Under the pieces are notes generated by a model. It was not told the origin of the DNA, made no database searches, and saw only the letters and a program-made list of their open reading frames with translations. A stretch of DNA of 64,000 nucleotides, from positions 21,359,638 to 21,423,637 of the forward strand of contig OW028584.1 in assembly GCA_932294295.1 (NCBI GenBank). The letters are read 5' to 3'. Made by a program: the position numbers and the translations under genes. This document shows, one piece after another, positions 24,601-32,633 of this stretch. The stretch comes from Alitta virens. Taxonomy: Eukaryota; Annelida; Polychaeta; Phyllodocida; Nereididae. Every line of letters starts with the position of its first letter. Position 1 is the first letter of the stretch.

Positions 24601-25371
24601 AGCAGAAGAAGTTCCTATCTATCGCCAAGAGGGTTACGCAGAGTTTGTGCCAACCAGGTGTCACCCGATAACACTCAAGTGAGCCCACCGGAGAACGAGG
24701 TTGGAGAGTTGTCCAAAAGGTTCAGTCAAATTGAGCAAGAATCCTCCAGGAGGCACTGCGATGGAGTTGTTAATTCAGTCATGTTACCACCAGTGGTGCC
24801 ACTGACAAGTGATGAAGATTTAGGTGATAGAGAAGATGAACCAATATGGCAAAGAAGAGATCAGTTAGAGCCTCCAAAACGTCAGCTAACCCCAGCCACG
24901 CAGCAGTTTAATCAACATTTAGAGCCACCTAGACCGTCTGTGAAAGTTCATAGACCTAATACATCCAGCCAAAACGGGGCAGGAATCAGAAAAGATGGTT
25001 TATTTGAGAGGTTGAAGTTCACAAGAGTTGGTCCGGAGCCGGCAGATGATACAACAAACGCAAGACGAAAACCAGAATTGTTCTCTGAGCAGCATCAACG
25101 TCAATCACGCCAAGAATCCCACCATAAGCAGAAGCAGGATTCTCTGACAGATTTGGTCGTGCAAGTCTGTCGCAGAGAAAAGGCGCTTCTCAATCGAAAG
25201 GAAATTGTAGTCGAATGGCAGACAATAGCAACTGTCATAGATCGCCTTTTGTTTTGGATTTTCTTAACTGCCACACTTGTTTGTTACATAATCATCTTAT
25301 TCGTCATTCCATACACTAAACCAACACTCAAGGTTGAAACTGACCAGGTGCGAATTCTAAAACGCACTTGA
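9613..25371 (+). CDS. Nicotinic acetylcholine receptor alpha-type subunit (Cys-loop channel)
   Basis: Subunit of a pentameric acetylcholine-gated cation channel. Exons: 9613-9685 (or 6689-6836 as alternative first exon), 16013-16161, 19405-19559, 21233-21771, 24042-24235 and 24541-25371. All joins keep frame; about 646 residues with the 9613 start. Features in order: signal peptide; DEQRLYRDLMWGYESSVRPV; loop D (QEWVDENLKW); loop A (WLPDTFVFNN); Cys-loop CKVDITYFPFDDQLC; loop B (FGSWIYSG); loop C with adjacent cysteines (YACCPETHPD), which define an alpha subunit; TM1; TM2 (GEKVSLGLSVFLAFSMFMLL, Glu at -1', Leu at 9', cation-selective); TM3; a long cytoplasmic loop rich in Arg, Ser and Pro; TM4 (DRLLFWIFLTATLVCYI). 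The large fourth exon and its PLIG end resemble the alpha-9/10 gene layout. Phe replaces the loop A Tyr and His the second loop C Tyr. Confidence 0.93.
9878..9996. mobile_element. Short palindromic element, family B
   Basis: Begins CCCAGATAGCATTCCAAATC and ends near GATTTGGAGTGATATCTGGG: inverted ends around a GGCC...CAACATCG core. Other copies: 10054-10171, 10436-10601, 15099-15197, 29606-29723, 29840-29937, and a divergent one at 30605-30702. Confidence 0.8.
10054..10171. mobile_element. Short palindromic element, family B
   Basis: CCCTGATAGCATTCCAAATC at the left and a degraded TTTTGACTGCTATCTGGG at the right, with the same core words (GCCAGC, CAACGTC, CCGATGTTG). About 60 bp from the previous copy. 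Confidence 0.75.
10285..10601. mobile_element. Complex or nested family B palindromic element
   Basis: A partial copy (GGTATGCTATCTGGG near 10287) and a run of GGTCTGACATTGG-type repeats (10355-10395) precede a fuller copy at 10436-10601 that starts CCCAGATAGTTGG and ends AATTTGGAATGTTATCTGGG. It looks like one copy inserted in or expanded within another. Confidence 0.65.
11140..11222 (+). repeat. SINE body fragment (ACGTCTGCCTCTGGCAGCTGG family)
   Basis: Matches the body segment of the tRNA-SINE family seen in full at 44075-44337 (minus). Key words: TCATCATGACGTCTGCC, CTGGCAGCTGG, AAGCTTCAGACC. Confidence 0.6.
11476..11505. repeat. Perfect 12-bp-arm hairpin
   Basis: CATGGAGACAAG, six-base loop, CTTGTCTCCATG. 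A related, larger imperfect hairpin lies at 48195-48239. Confidence 0.85.
11560..15098. other. Intronic stretch, no recognised exon
   Basis: Lies in the first large intron of the receptor gene. It contains an AT-rich repeat-like block at 12430-12710 (ending in AATAAAAT runs), an A-run at 13781, a G-rich run at 13971-13989, and short chance ORFs only. Confidence 0.5.
15099..15197. mobile_element. Short palindromic element, family B
   Basis: CCCAGATGGCATTCCAAATC at the left; GATTTGAAATGCTTTCTTGG at the right, with the GGGCCAGCGTCGTTTCTAC core. Confidence 0.8.
15230..15985 (-). repeat. AT-rich interspersed-repeat-like block
   Basis: Begins TTATTATTATTATTTTATTC with TTTATAAAGCACAACATTAC. A similar opening (TTTATTATTGTTATATAACTTATAAAGCAC) occurs at 47955. 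The minus strand has overlapping short ORFs with no recognised domain. Possibly the 3' part of a retroelement; not certain. Confidence 0.35.
16013..16161 (+). CDS. Nicotinic receptor exon: mature N-terminal helix
   Basis: The acceptor is TTTGTTTCAG and the donor CTG|GTGAGT. The exon encodes TAMNGVVPDEQRLYRDLMWG, then SSVRPVVNATQTIHITFSIS to NQIVDL. NAT is a potential N-glycosylation site. Confidence 0.92.
16204..16483. mobile_element. Inverted-end repeat, family C copy 1
   Basis: Left end TACAGTTAGTTTAATAACA, right end TTTTAAATGAAACTAATTGTA. Interior words (GGTAGACTCCAACTGTCTGTAG, GCTTCTGTCCACTTC, GAGTAGCCGGCA) recur at 37345-37692 and, inverted, at 28500-28655. Confidence 0.6.
17836..18335. 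repeat. 40-bp minisatellite, 12 copies
   Basis: Unit contains CATAAGCCAGCC, TTTAGGTTTTACCAAGCCA and CAAGCCGC. It is GC-richer than its surroundings. Copies differ at CAT/CGT, CCATA/CTATA and ACA/ACG/ATG. Lies in the receptor intron 16162-19404. Confidence 0.95.
18862..19050 (-). repeat. SINE body copy (same family as 44075-44337)
   Basis: Shares CAATGCTACTG, CCAGAGGCAGAAG, GATGAGATGATAAGGCTTGG, ACCATGTTACATGTTTAC and TACTTGCCTCAG with other copies; the tRNA-like head is not seen. Confidence 0.65.
19405..19559 (+). CDS. Nicotinic receptor exon: loops D and A
   Basis: The acceptor is TTCTATTTCAG and the donor AA|GTGTGT. The exon encodes DERKQVLTTNVFIDQEWVDE through NGIRTLRVPATQVWLPDTF and ends within NN (phase 2). 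Confidence 0.93.
19600..20765. other. Receptor intron, nothing recognised
   Basis: AT-rich, no exon-like conservation, no clear element in this part of the 19560-21232 intron. Confidence 0.5.
20771..20861. mobile_element. Short inverted element with CRE-like ends, family D copy 1
   Basis: ACTTGGAGGACGTCATGTGA at the left and TCACATGACGTCCTTTGGAG at the right are inverted matches. Interior CAGTCCACCGACCAACCAGAG. Second copy at 28362-28479. Confidence 0.75.
21233..21771 (+). CDS. Nicotinic receptor exon: Cys-loop, loops B and C, TM1, TM2
   Basis: The acceptor is ATTTTTCCAG and the donor TTG|GTAAGT. This 539-nt exon completes NADDG, then GFMQGVYVLLNANGTVLWPV, the Cys-loop, the CC pair, TM1 (FNIIVPCIMLSVLTLLTFWI), TM2 and SESVPLIG. 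NGT is a potential glycosylation site. Confidence 0.95.
21774..21940. repeat. 40-bp tandem repeat, four copies, right after a splice donor
   Basis: Unit contains GTCCTTCTTTAATTAAAGG and TCAACACCATCATTAGGTCA. The first copy starts inside the donor region of the preceding exon. Copies are almost identical. Confidence 0.95.
21960..23310. other. Receptor intron, no exon recognised
   Basis: A weak family B-like stretch (GACGTCAGCCTAATGTTGTC to about 22185); otherwise unassigned AT-rich sequence. Confidence 0.45.
23317..23843. repeat. 32-bp minisatellite, about 16 copies
   Basis: Unit reads TTTCATCCACTTACACAGTT plus ACTCTAAACGTA. Variants include TTAACATA and two shortened copies lacking CACA near 23530-23570. 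Lies in the intron before the TM3 exon. Confidence 0.95.
24042..24235 (+). CDS. Nicotinic receptor exon: TM3
   Basis: Acceptor TTGTTGCAG, donor TTG|GTGAGA. Completes Gly, then IYLTTVMTMTSVSVIMAVMV, INLYERGSKARRPPQWVK and the start of the cytoplasmic loop ending LAQSIRL. Confidence 0.94.
24541..25371 (+). CDS. Nicotinic receptor terminal exon: cytoplasmic loop and TM4
   Basis: Starts DEEEEKRYYCPLHSSQKDPS after TTTACTCAG. A long low-complexity basic and polar loop is followed by the amphipathic segment ALLNRKEIVVEWQTIATVID and TM4, then a 20-residue tail and a TGA stop. Confidence 0.95.
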   Translation, partial: DEEEEKRYYCPLHSSQKDPSSRRSSYLSPRGLRRVCANQVSPDNTQVSPPENEVGELSKRFSQIEQESSRRHCDGVVNSVMLPPVVPLTSDEDLGDREDEPIWQRRDQLEPPKRQLTPATQQFNQHLEPPRPSVKVHRPNTSSQNGAGIRKDGLFERLKFTRVGPEPADDTTNARRKPELFSEQHQRQSRQESHHKQKQDSLTDLVVQVCRREKALLNRKEIVVEWQTIATVIDRLLFWIFLTATLVCYIIILFVIPYTKPTLKVETDQVRILKRT

Positions 25372-26405
25372 AATCATACTAACTACATTGATCTAATGCA
25401 CAATGCTCTGTATAACAACAGCACAAGGTATCTTGATGTACCCTGTGTGGTGGCCAAATAAAGAGATGGCAAACTATTGAGCTACAAGACTATATATACA
25501 CTGTGCCAAACTGCAGATCTGGTCACTGTAGCCAACCTAGCCTACTTTTTAAATAGAGGAAAGCCTTTAATTCCCCACTAAGACCTTGAAGATTTCCTAC
25601 GGACTATTTAAATGACTAATGATGCAATTTATTCAACAGAATGTGCTACTAACAGGAGTAATTCAAGGAAACCCAGTTTCCCCCTTCCTATTCCAATATA
25701 CCACCACAAAGAACCATCCACTAAGGAATTACATGACGCTTTCATGAAAACATCAGGAGAATGGGCTCCATTTTGTCAACAGAGGGAGCTATCAGTAACG
25801 GTGCCCAAACAATAGTTGATGACGTAGGCTTACAATGAGGTCATTGTAAGGTAGGGCCATAAGATGCCACAGGACATACATTGCACTGCAGGAATCAACA
25901 TTTTTGTGTTTTTTTTTCACAATGCATTGGATCTGAGAAACAGTACAGCAAAAAACCACAAGCAAATTGTTTCTAATTTTGCTATTTGTGGTTCAAACAC
26001 TTGTACTTTTTTAAATTAAGATGCCTTGATCAATATATGAAATGTTCATAATGTACTTTAATGTTTAAGACTAACTATCTAATTTCTAGGGAATGGTTGA
26101 ATGGTTAATTTTTTTTTCACTGGTAGTATGTGACTCTATCCCTTTATTACTGTAAACAATTTTGTCTTTTGACTTTTCCCTTTTATTCTTGCTATTTGCA
26201 TGTCTCTTCATTGTCTATGATACATTTCTTTTTTTTTGTTTCTGCTGCAACTTTTCGACTAAAGAAAGTATCATTTCGTCGATAATCAATTAAGCATTAT
26301 ATGATTATGTTAGGTACTGCTATAATAGTGCGATATATCATTGTATACTTATAACTTAGCCATATAATAAGGACATTTGTAAGAATTAATAAAATCCTGT
26401 ATGCT
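25372..26405 (+). other. Nicotinic receptor 3' UTR with two polyadenylation signals
   Basis: Proximal AATAAA at 25457-25462 and distal AATAAA at 26388-26393, the latter followed by TGT-rich sequence. No conserved coding sequence was recognised in between. Confidence 0.6.
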
Positions 26406-26616
26406 TACTTACAGCTTTGATGTGTCGTGAATTCTTGTCAGTGTATTGAACAGTTAACAAGAGACAACATTTAAATATTTTGATTTAAAAAAGAAAAAAT
26501 ATCGACATTAAAAAAATATATAATGTGTCCAATTTGTCATTGCAACTTACAGATCGCAATAATGAAATGCAACAATGCACTTTGTCTTTGACAGAATCTA
26601 AGTACAGAAAACTACC

Positions 26617-26685
26617 CTATTTGGGAGATTCTTTGTGAAGTCTCCAAAGTCTGATTATGGGAACGCTTAATGCCAACAAACACAT
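26617..26685 (-). CDS. Tetraspanin exon 9
   Basis: Acceptor TTTAATTCCAG, then MCLLALSVPIIRLWRLHKES PK and TAG. It completes TM4 and gives the usual basic tail. Confidence 0.85.
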   Translation of the reverse strand: MCLLALSVPIIRLWRLHKESPK

Positions 26686-29600
26686 CTGGAATTAAACAAA
26701 AAAGTATACAGTTTTCATATTAATTGGTTAATTTCATAATATTATAACAAGGAATATCCAAGACTTATGTGTGTCAAAATTACGACATTCCAAATTGAAA
26801 TTATCTTTTGACCACAAAAATTCTAAATAACATTCCAAATTTAACTTTTTACCACAACAATTCATCTTCAATAAATGAACATACGATATCTTTCATTCAT
26901 CATTTAAGCCTTTTTTTTATTTTGAAGTTGCAATATTGATGTTAAATGTCATCAAGGGGGAGCCCTCGACAGCAACTTCTAATTTTAGAGGGACCCTCCT
27001 GAAGACTTGTCTTCAAAATAAAGAATTCTGAGTTCTGATTTCATTACATCGTTAAGAGTTGTAGCATCATAGTATATAAGGGCTTTAAACATTTTCTTTT
27101 TTTTATTGGTAGTTTTTATAAGTAGGGTCTACCCGGCAACCCATGCCGACAGAAGTACATATACATTACTTTGTGCCATCACCTGTATAAATGCCACTGT
27201 AGCTGCCATTGCAAAAATTGTTTCCCACCATATCTGCAGTTGAGTTTCGACATAGATGAAGCAGCCCTGTAAGAAATAAACAATAAGTGACATTTTTAGA
27301 TTATTATGTCATCTTTAAATTCCTGTGTATATATTTTACCACAATATTTTTATTTTTTTATTTATCTTTATTGACATGTGGTTTTACATTACAACAATAC
27401 AAACATCATACGTGGAAACATAAACCACCCAGCCCCATAAGGGCTTATATGTCACTCCATTTTAGTGCTTAAATACGTGAATTATACGTGATAATTGAAT
27501 AATCCATCCTCAACTAGACCATCTTAAATGGGCCAACAGTGAGCTGGTAGTGCCAACAATGGCCTGATATTGGGCCAACAGTGCAACATCAGCCAACATT
27601 GAGGACCATGTGGGTGGTCGGATAAGACGGTCTTTACTTCACACATTTTTGTGACAGGGCTGATCAGGACATTCAGGTACCAAGACTCTGAGGCGAATGA
27701 AGAGGCAACCTTCAAACATGGGCTGGATTTGAACCCAGAGGTTGGCAGGTCAGTGCGCTACCACTGAGCTGAGTCCGCTCCTGCTTGCTTTTGAGCACCA
27801 TGCATGTAAGGAAATGATTATATTTCATGGGAAATATTATAAAATTTCACAATATTGGAGATTGTCAAAATATTCTAGCAATCATTTTTGAAAATATTGC
27901 ATAAATGCCAGGTTTTTCGGGTCCACACTGTCATATTTAGACAATTTAAGTTGCATGGTTGTTATAAGCTATTTGTGTTTCCATGTATATTTTCTATTAC
28001 ATTTTATCCGTTTCCATATTGACTTGCCAATCTGTGACAGCTGTTCCAATACAACGTCTGCACTGTATTTTTTTTTTTAATGATTTTCATCAATTTAAAT
28101 CAACTTACCACCATATAATTGCTGTTTTCATACGTGGGCTCAGTGGCACATTTCCATTTTTCCAAAGCATGTTTGCTAATTGCATTTTTCTTGCAACATG
28201 CTAAGGGCGTCTTAAGTTCTGTTAAAACGGAATCAATCATTCTGTAGTTCATCCACCCATTTGCTCCAAGGAAATCTGTGAATCCATGTACTCCACAGCA
28301 ACCATGCTGCCATGAAAATGAAAATAACATAACCTAAACATGTTTTACAGTCAATTGCATAGACTTGGAGGGTAAGCTCCAGATGACGTCATGTGAATCC
28401 AGCTGGCAGGACTCTCATCAGTTAGCAGTCCCTCAACCAATAAGAGCTAGTCTTGGAATCACATGACGTTGCTGGAGTTAGGATAATTTCTTACATTTAC
28501 CAAGGTTTATATTTATCTGGTGATAGATGTTAGCCGAATACTAGCTCTAGAAGTGGACAGAAGCAGCTGGCTTTAGCATTTTTAGACCACAGCCAAGTAC
28601 AGGATCGCTACAGACAGCTAGAGTCTACTGTATTTTATGAAACTAACTGTAGTCTATGCGACTGATTTCCAAGTTTATGAAATTGGCTGTAACATATTTT
28701 TTATCAAAATAGTCAGAAAATTTGCCTTTCATGAAAAACAGACTATTTCACTATACTTAATAATTATAAAGGATGACCGAAAGTCAGATGGATGACTATT
28801 TGAAATGTAAAAACCACCAAACTGCCAGGAGACAATGTTTTGATCTGTGTACATTAACAATGTCCATGTTATTCACTCTCCTTTCATTGATCAACTAACT
28901 TAACATAAATCCACTAAGTCAACACCTTGGTTCTATTATTAGGACCAAAAAAAGTAGAAGGGCAATATAGGCCTAATGGTCGAACAAGTCATCAATAGCC
29001 TTTTTTTAAAAGGTAGTTAATTTATGGTTCGCACTATATTAGAAAAAATAGACAAAACGTCCTTACCTTTAGCATTGTTAGAGTCCAGACAGTACTTCTG
29101 GATTTATTACTTTCAAATGAAACATAGTTCTCTTGCAAAGACGATGTCATGTCATTTCTCAGGGTCTCGTAGAACTGGCAAAAATCAATCAATCAGTGAA
29201 GTACATGGATCATACATTATTAAAAACAAATTTGTACCTGATTCTAATGATATTATAATTATTTTTCTGAACAAAGCCATTTTATGTCTAACTCTGATAT
29301 TTGTCCATCTATTTCAATTTGATTCACTATATGATGCACCAGATTAACAACAAATCACTCACAACTTTATCGATGTATTTTAAGGCCAGACTCATTCCAG
29401 TAATTTCGCCAACCACAATGCAAGCCAAGATACAAACATACTGAAATAAAACAAAAAAAAAAAAACAAGAAAGAACAAAAGTGGCAGGAGTCTCTTCTGA
29501 ATTTATTTTATGTCTTTTTATTTAAAAAACAATCTACCTATTGTAAAGTGTCTGATTTTAACTTTTTAAATTTTAGTCCAATTCCTGCCTATAGCAAAGT

Positions 29601-32216
29601 ATACACCCAGATAGCATTCCACATTGGGCCAACGTCATTTCAATGTTGGCCGCCGTTGGAACAACATCGTATCAACATCGCCGACATTGCAACGATTTTA
29701 TCCAATTTGTAATGCTATCTGGGACTGCAGCTCTATCTTAGTGTGGGCATCTAGTATTTACAGTACAAGCCAAGTCATGTAAAATCAAATTTCCTGATTA
29801 TAGACAATGTTTGTAGCCAGGAACCTTTAACTGATTAACCCCAGATAGCATTCCAAATCGGGCCCGCGTCGTTTCTATATCGTTTTGACGTCACCGACAT
29901 CACGCCGATGTCAATACGATTTGGAATGCTATCTGGGAGTTCCTCAACAACAAAATCAAATGAAACAAATGTTAAATCCAGGAAAGTAGTTCAGAAAGTA
30001 ACTACAATAAATAACAAAGAAACAAACCAACACTCACGATGAAAAACAGTTTGACACTGAAACAGCATCCCGCACAAAAACCACCAATAGTTGAGAGTCC
30101 GATGCCCAGGCCAAGAACAAGGAGGGGCACACTGATGACATTTGGAAGGGCAAAGAAAGACACCCACTCTGGCACAAGAAAATTCAAGGACCTGTTGCTG
30201 TAAGTTATGTTAATCTGTAAGAGAGATATCATATAAAGTAGGATGATTTTGAGCAACCACATGGTAAGATATAGCCAAGCCCACATTTGCATCCGAGTTC
30301 GCAGAATGAGGACCATGCAGCAGTCTTTATATTTTTTCATGGGATTATATGTGCACATGGTTTTACAGCCTACCTACCTATCTGAATCTATATTATACTG
30401 AAAAATAATGAGTGCACACACTATTACTGATCTTGACATGCTGTTTTTTTTACACCATCATCATTTTCATGCAATCAATTGGCAACTTCAACTTATGCTT
30501 CCTAAATTTTTTTAATGTTATCCTTGAATGACTTTGTCATCACTGATAAAACCTATTGGCTAATTTCAGGCAATATCTATTCAACCTGTTAGTCAAAACG
30601 ACTACCCTGATAACATGCTAGATCGGCCCGATGTTGGCCCTATGTTGGCCCAACGTCGCACACATTGGGCCGACGTCTATCTGATGTTGCATGCTATCTA
30701 GGTAAATTTCTGGAAATTTTGACTTTGTCTAGAATGAATGACCTGTTGGGGTGAAAGTGTAAGGGGTGGACTCCAAGCCTTATCATTTCATCATCACGTC
30801 TGCCTCCATCACATTTTTTAAAAATGCTGACTAAGTTTCAGGCCCAGTGCATTGCATATATTTTTCTTTACTTCTTTTTTTCTTTCACATGATATTAAGT
30901 TTTACTGATAATTGTGAACTTTTATCATAAATCTGAAACATCACTCATCATAAATATGATAATAGCAGCTGATCTTAATGTTGCATTTTCCATGTAGTAG
31001 CCATGCAGCAAAGCAAGCATGACCCTCACGTGCATCCGAGTTTGCAGAATGATGTCCATGCAGCAATGCTTGTATTTTTCGCGGCATTCTATGTGCACGT
31101 CATTTTACAGCATTTTAACCTATTTCAATCAATTTTATGCCGAAAAATAATAATTGCACACACTATTACTTTCATTATTTCTTAAATTAACTTTTGAACC
31201 ATCAAAATACTGTGAGTTACTACTATCTTTCAACTTCGCTAATATTATATTAATTTATATATATAATATTATACTTTCATTTGATTTTTAACTTGAATTA
31301 TTTGCATAAAATGTCCCGCGCACCGATCTTCTTGCTGATCCAACATCCGCCTCTTTTTTCCGCTTTTTTAAAAATGTTTTGACCACTGCATGACTTAGTA
31401 ATCGCCGATAAAGATCTAATTACTACTTTTCAATTTTGTGAAAGGGTGATAGTAGCATTGATGCAACCAGACTGGTAACAATGCGATGATTTCAACGTCT
31501 CATCATTACTTCTGCCTCTGAATGAGCCACTGTCAGGAAGCATAAATGACTTTAGAATCTCATATTGTGCATTTTTGAATAAAACTGACTCATCACTCCG
31601 GTATTAGTAATAATGTATCATGAATACCTGTAAGTCAAATGATTGTGAAAACTGAGTTATAAGATCGACTTCTTCCTCATAGGATCTCCTGAACCTAAGC
31701 CGGTCATAATTTTGTCTTCCAATAGCACTGATTCCCATAAGACCTATTCCCAACATCTAAAAAAGCAATATCAAAACATATGATGTTATCAAGAAAGAGT
31801 GAAATATATTTTTAATATTTTGGGTATGCATTGTATATTTATTTGCATGCCTATTTTTATTTATTTTTTCTCCGTTGAAATATTGGAACTACTTGCCAAA
31901 ATTACTGCATTGCCAGCAATGAATGAGCTGATCAAAACTTCAGACTCGCATCGCCTCTTTCTCTGAATTAAAGAACAAAAAAAAAAAAAAAAAAACCTTT
32001 CGAAATTAGGTAAAATACCATTATAAAAGCAAACCAACAACAAATCGCATATAATAATTTAATAAACTTTATGATAATGGAACGAATCGATTGTTAAATT
32101 ATCAATGACTTTTCTGTAGTGACATACATGTACATAATCATGACAATTGTATATAATATTTTACTTACATCTATGCTCATAACACTTATTCCCGAAGCAG
32201 TTGATTTCTGAGACAT
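26617..32216 (-). CDS. Tetraspanin, nine exons, 318 residues
   Basis: Four-pass membrane protein of the family that organises receptors and integrins in membrane microdomains. Exons in order (minus): 32216-32169, 31962-31897, 31756-31628, 30214-30038, 29440-29363, 29174-29067, 28306-28109, 27266-27183 and 26685-26617. Every intron is phase 0 and the frame is open to TAG. TM1 about residues 25-49, a first loop of about 57 residues with two N-glycosylation sequons (N83, N88), TM2 about 107-127 ending near GFCAGCC, TM3 about 137-160 with the usual acidic residue (VVGEITG), the large loop with CCG (205-207), PLACC (239-240), C255 and GC (C270), TM4 about 281-306 and a short tail RLWRLHKESPK. Six loop cysteines fit the standard fold. 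The first loop is longer than usual. Start chosen as the only ATG in the first exon. Subfamily not assigned. Confidence 0.94.
27183..27266 (-). CDS. Tetraspanin exon 8
   Basis: Encodes GCFIYVETQLQIWWETIFAM AATVAFIQ; sixth loop cysteine and the start of TM4. The donor CAG|GTGATG is weak; reading through would give a stop after 17 residues (VMAQSNVYVLL...), a possible alternative C terminus. Confidence 0.85.
27600..27785 (-). mobile_element. tRNA-derived SINE copy
   Basis: On the minus strand: A box GCTCAGTGGTAGCGCAC and B box GGGTTCAAATCC at tRNA spacing, then a body ending GTAAAGACCGTCTTATCCG. Lies in the tetraspanin intron between exons 7 and 8. Confidence 0.75.
28109..28306 (-). CDS. Tetraspanin exon 7 (CCG motif)
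   Basis: Encodes HGCCGVHGFTDFLGANGWMN, PLACCKKN, WKCATEP and ends NYMV; donor GTG|GTAAGT. Five of the six loop cysteines are here. Confidence 0.95.
28362..28479. mobile_element. Short inverted element with CRE-like ends, family D copy 2
   Basis: ACTTGGAGG, then GACGTCATGTGAATCCAG at the left and ATCACATGACGTTGCTGGAG at the right; CAGTCCCTCAACCAA inside. In a tetraspanin intron. Confidence 0.7.
28500..28655. repeat. Family C fragment, inverted
   Basis: Contains GTGGACAGAAGCAGCTGGC, CGCTACAGACAGCTAGAGTC and TATGAAACTAACTGTAG, inverse matches to 16204-16483. Confidence 0.6.
29067..29174 (-). CDS. Tetraspanin exon 6
   Basis: Encodes FYETLRNDMTSSLQENYVSF to TLTMLK, the first half of the large loop; donor AAG|GTAAGG. 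Confidence 0.92.
29363..29440 (-). CDS. Tetraspanin exon 5
   Basis: Encodes TM3: YVCILACIVVGEITGMSLAL then KYIDKV; donor GTT|GTGAGT. Confidence 0.93.
29606..29723. mobile_element. Short palindromic element, family B
   Basis: CCCAGATAGCATTCCACATT on the left, AATTTGTAATGCTATCTGGG on the right. Confidence 0.8.
29840..29937. mobile_element. Short palindromic element, family B (best-preserved)
   Basis: CCCAGATAGCATTCCAAATC is matched exactly by GATTTGGAATGCTATCTGGG at the other end, around GGGCCCGCGTCGTTTC...CACGCCGATGTC. Confidence 0.88.
30038..30214 (-). CDS. Tetraspanin exon 4
   Basis: Encodes INITYSNRSLNFLVPEWVSF through TM2 (LLVLGLGIGLSTIGGFCAGC) to KLFFI; donor ATC|GTGAGT. Confidence 0.93.
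30259..30427. repeat. Intronic duplicated segment, copy 1
   Basis: Shares TTTGCATCCGAGTT, GCAGAATGA, CATGCAGCA, ATGTGCAC and GCACACACTATTACT in order with 30991-31170. Lies between tetraspanin exons 4 and 3. Confidence 0.75.
30605..30702. mobile_element. Divergent family B palindromic element
   Basis: CCCTGATAACATGCTAGATC at the left and TGATGTTGCATGCTATCTAGG at the right, with GGCCCGATGTTGGCCC and CATTGGGCCGACGTC inside. Confidence 0.7.
30770..30850 (+). repeat. SINE body fragment
   Basis: GGTGGACTCCAAGCCTTATC, TCATCATCACGTCTGCCTCC and TTTCAGGCCCAGTGCATTG place it in the 44075-44337 family, opposite orientation. Confidence 0.6.
30991..31170. repeat. Intronic duplicated segment, copy 2
   Basis: About 740 bp from copy 1, same order and orientation. 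Several indels. Confidence 0.75.
31628..31756 (-). CDS. Tetraspanin exon 3
   Basis: Encodes MLGIGLMGISAIGRQNYDRL and an acidic stretch to SFDLQ; end of TM1 and the first extracellular loop. Acceptor CTTTTTTAG, donor CAG|GTATTC. Confidence 0.92.
31897..31962 (-). CDS. Tetraspanin exon 2, with GC splice donor
   Basis: Encodes RKRRCESEVLISSFIAGNAV then IL. The only in-frame way to reach exon 3 is the donor TTG|GCAAGT, a GC-AG intron with otherwise good consensus. Confidence 0.87.
32169..32216 (-). CDS. Tetraspanin exon 1
   Basis: Encodes MSQKSTASGISVMSID, then donor GAT|GTAAGT. Cytoplasmic N terminus. Confidence 0.85.
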
Positions 32217-32479
32217 TTTGACTGAGCAAATAAATCAGCTGTTTTGAGACTACGTTATGAATAATAAGCTTTGAAGATTATTCACGAAACGAGTGTGACA
32301 ACCACTGGCTCACCTTTTGAAAGAAGTCAAAACTGGCAGAAACAACGGATATGCTCGGAAAATGAACACACTCATAAGAAAAGTCTGTAAAAAACAAGAA
32401 TTAAAAAATGGATGGATGGAAAAGAAACTCTGCAAGTAAAGGTGTAGTATAGGACCTGAAGGCATCTTTATAATATGTT

Positions 32480-32530
32480 TTACTTGCCTCAGCATAGACA
32501 CCGAGTACAACGCTCCTCCAATTTAATGTA
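32480..32530 (-). repeat. SINE body fragment
   Basis: CTTGCCTCAGCATAGACACC and CTCCTCCAATTTAATG match the 44075-44337 family. Just upstream of the tetraspanin start. Confidence 0.55.
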
Positions 32531-32633
32531 CAAATCGCAAGAAGTAGTCCTAGACGCTGGAGATGTACCGCAAAGAAAGTAAATGGCTTTAGTCATGTAG
32601 CTATTAGATCTTGTGATAATTATTTTATCTTAA

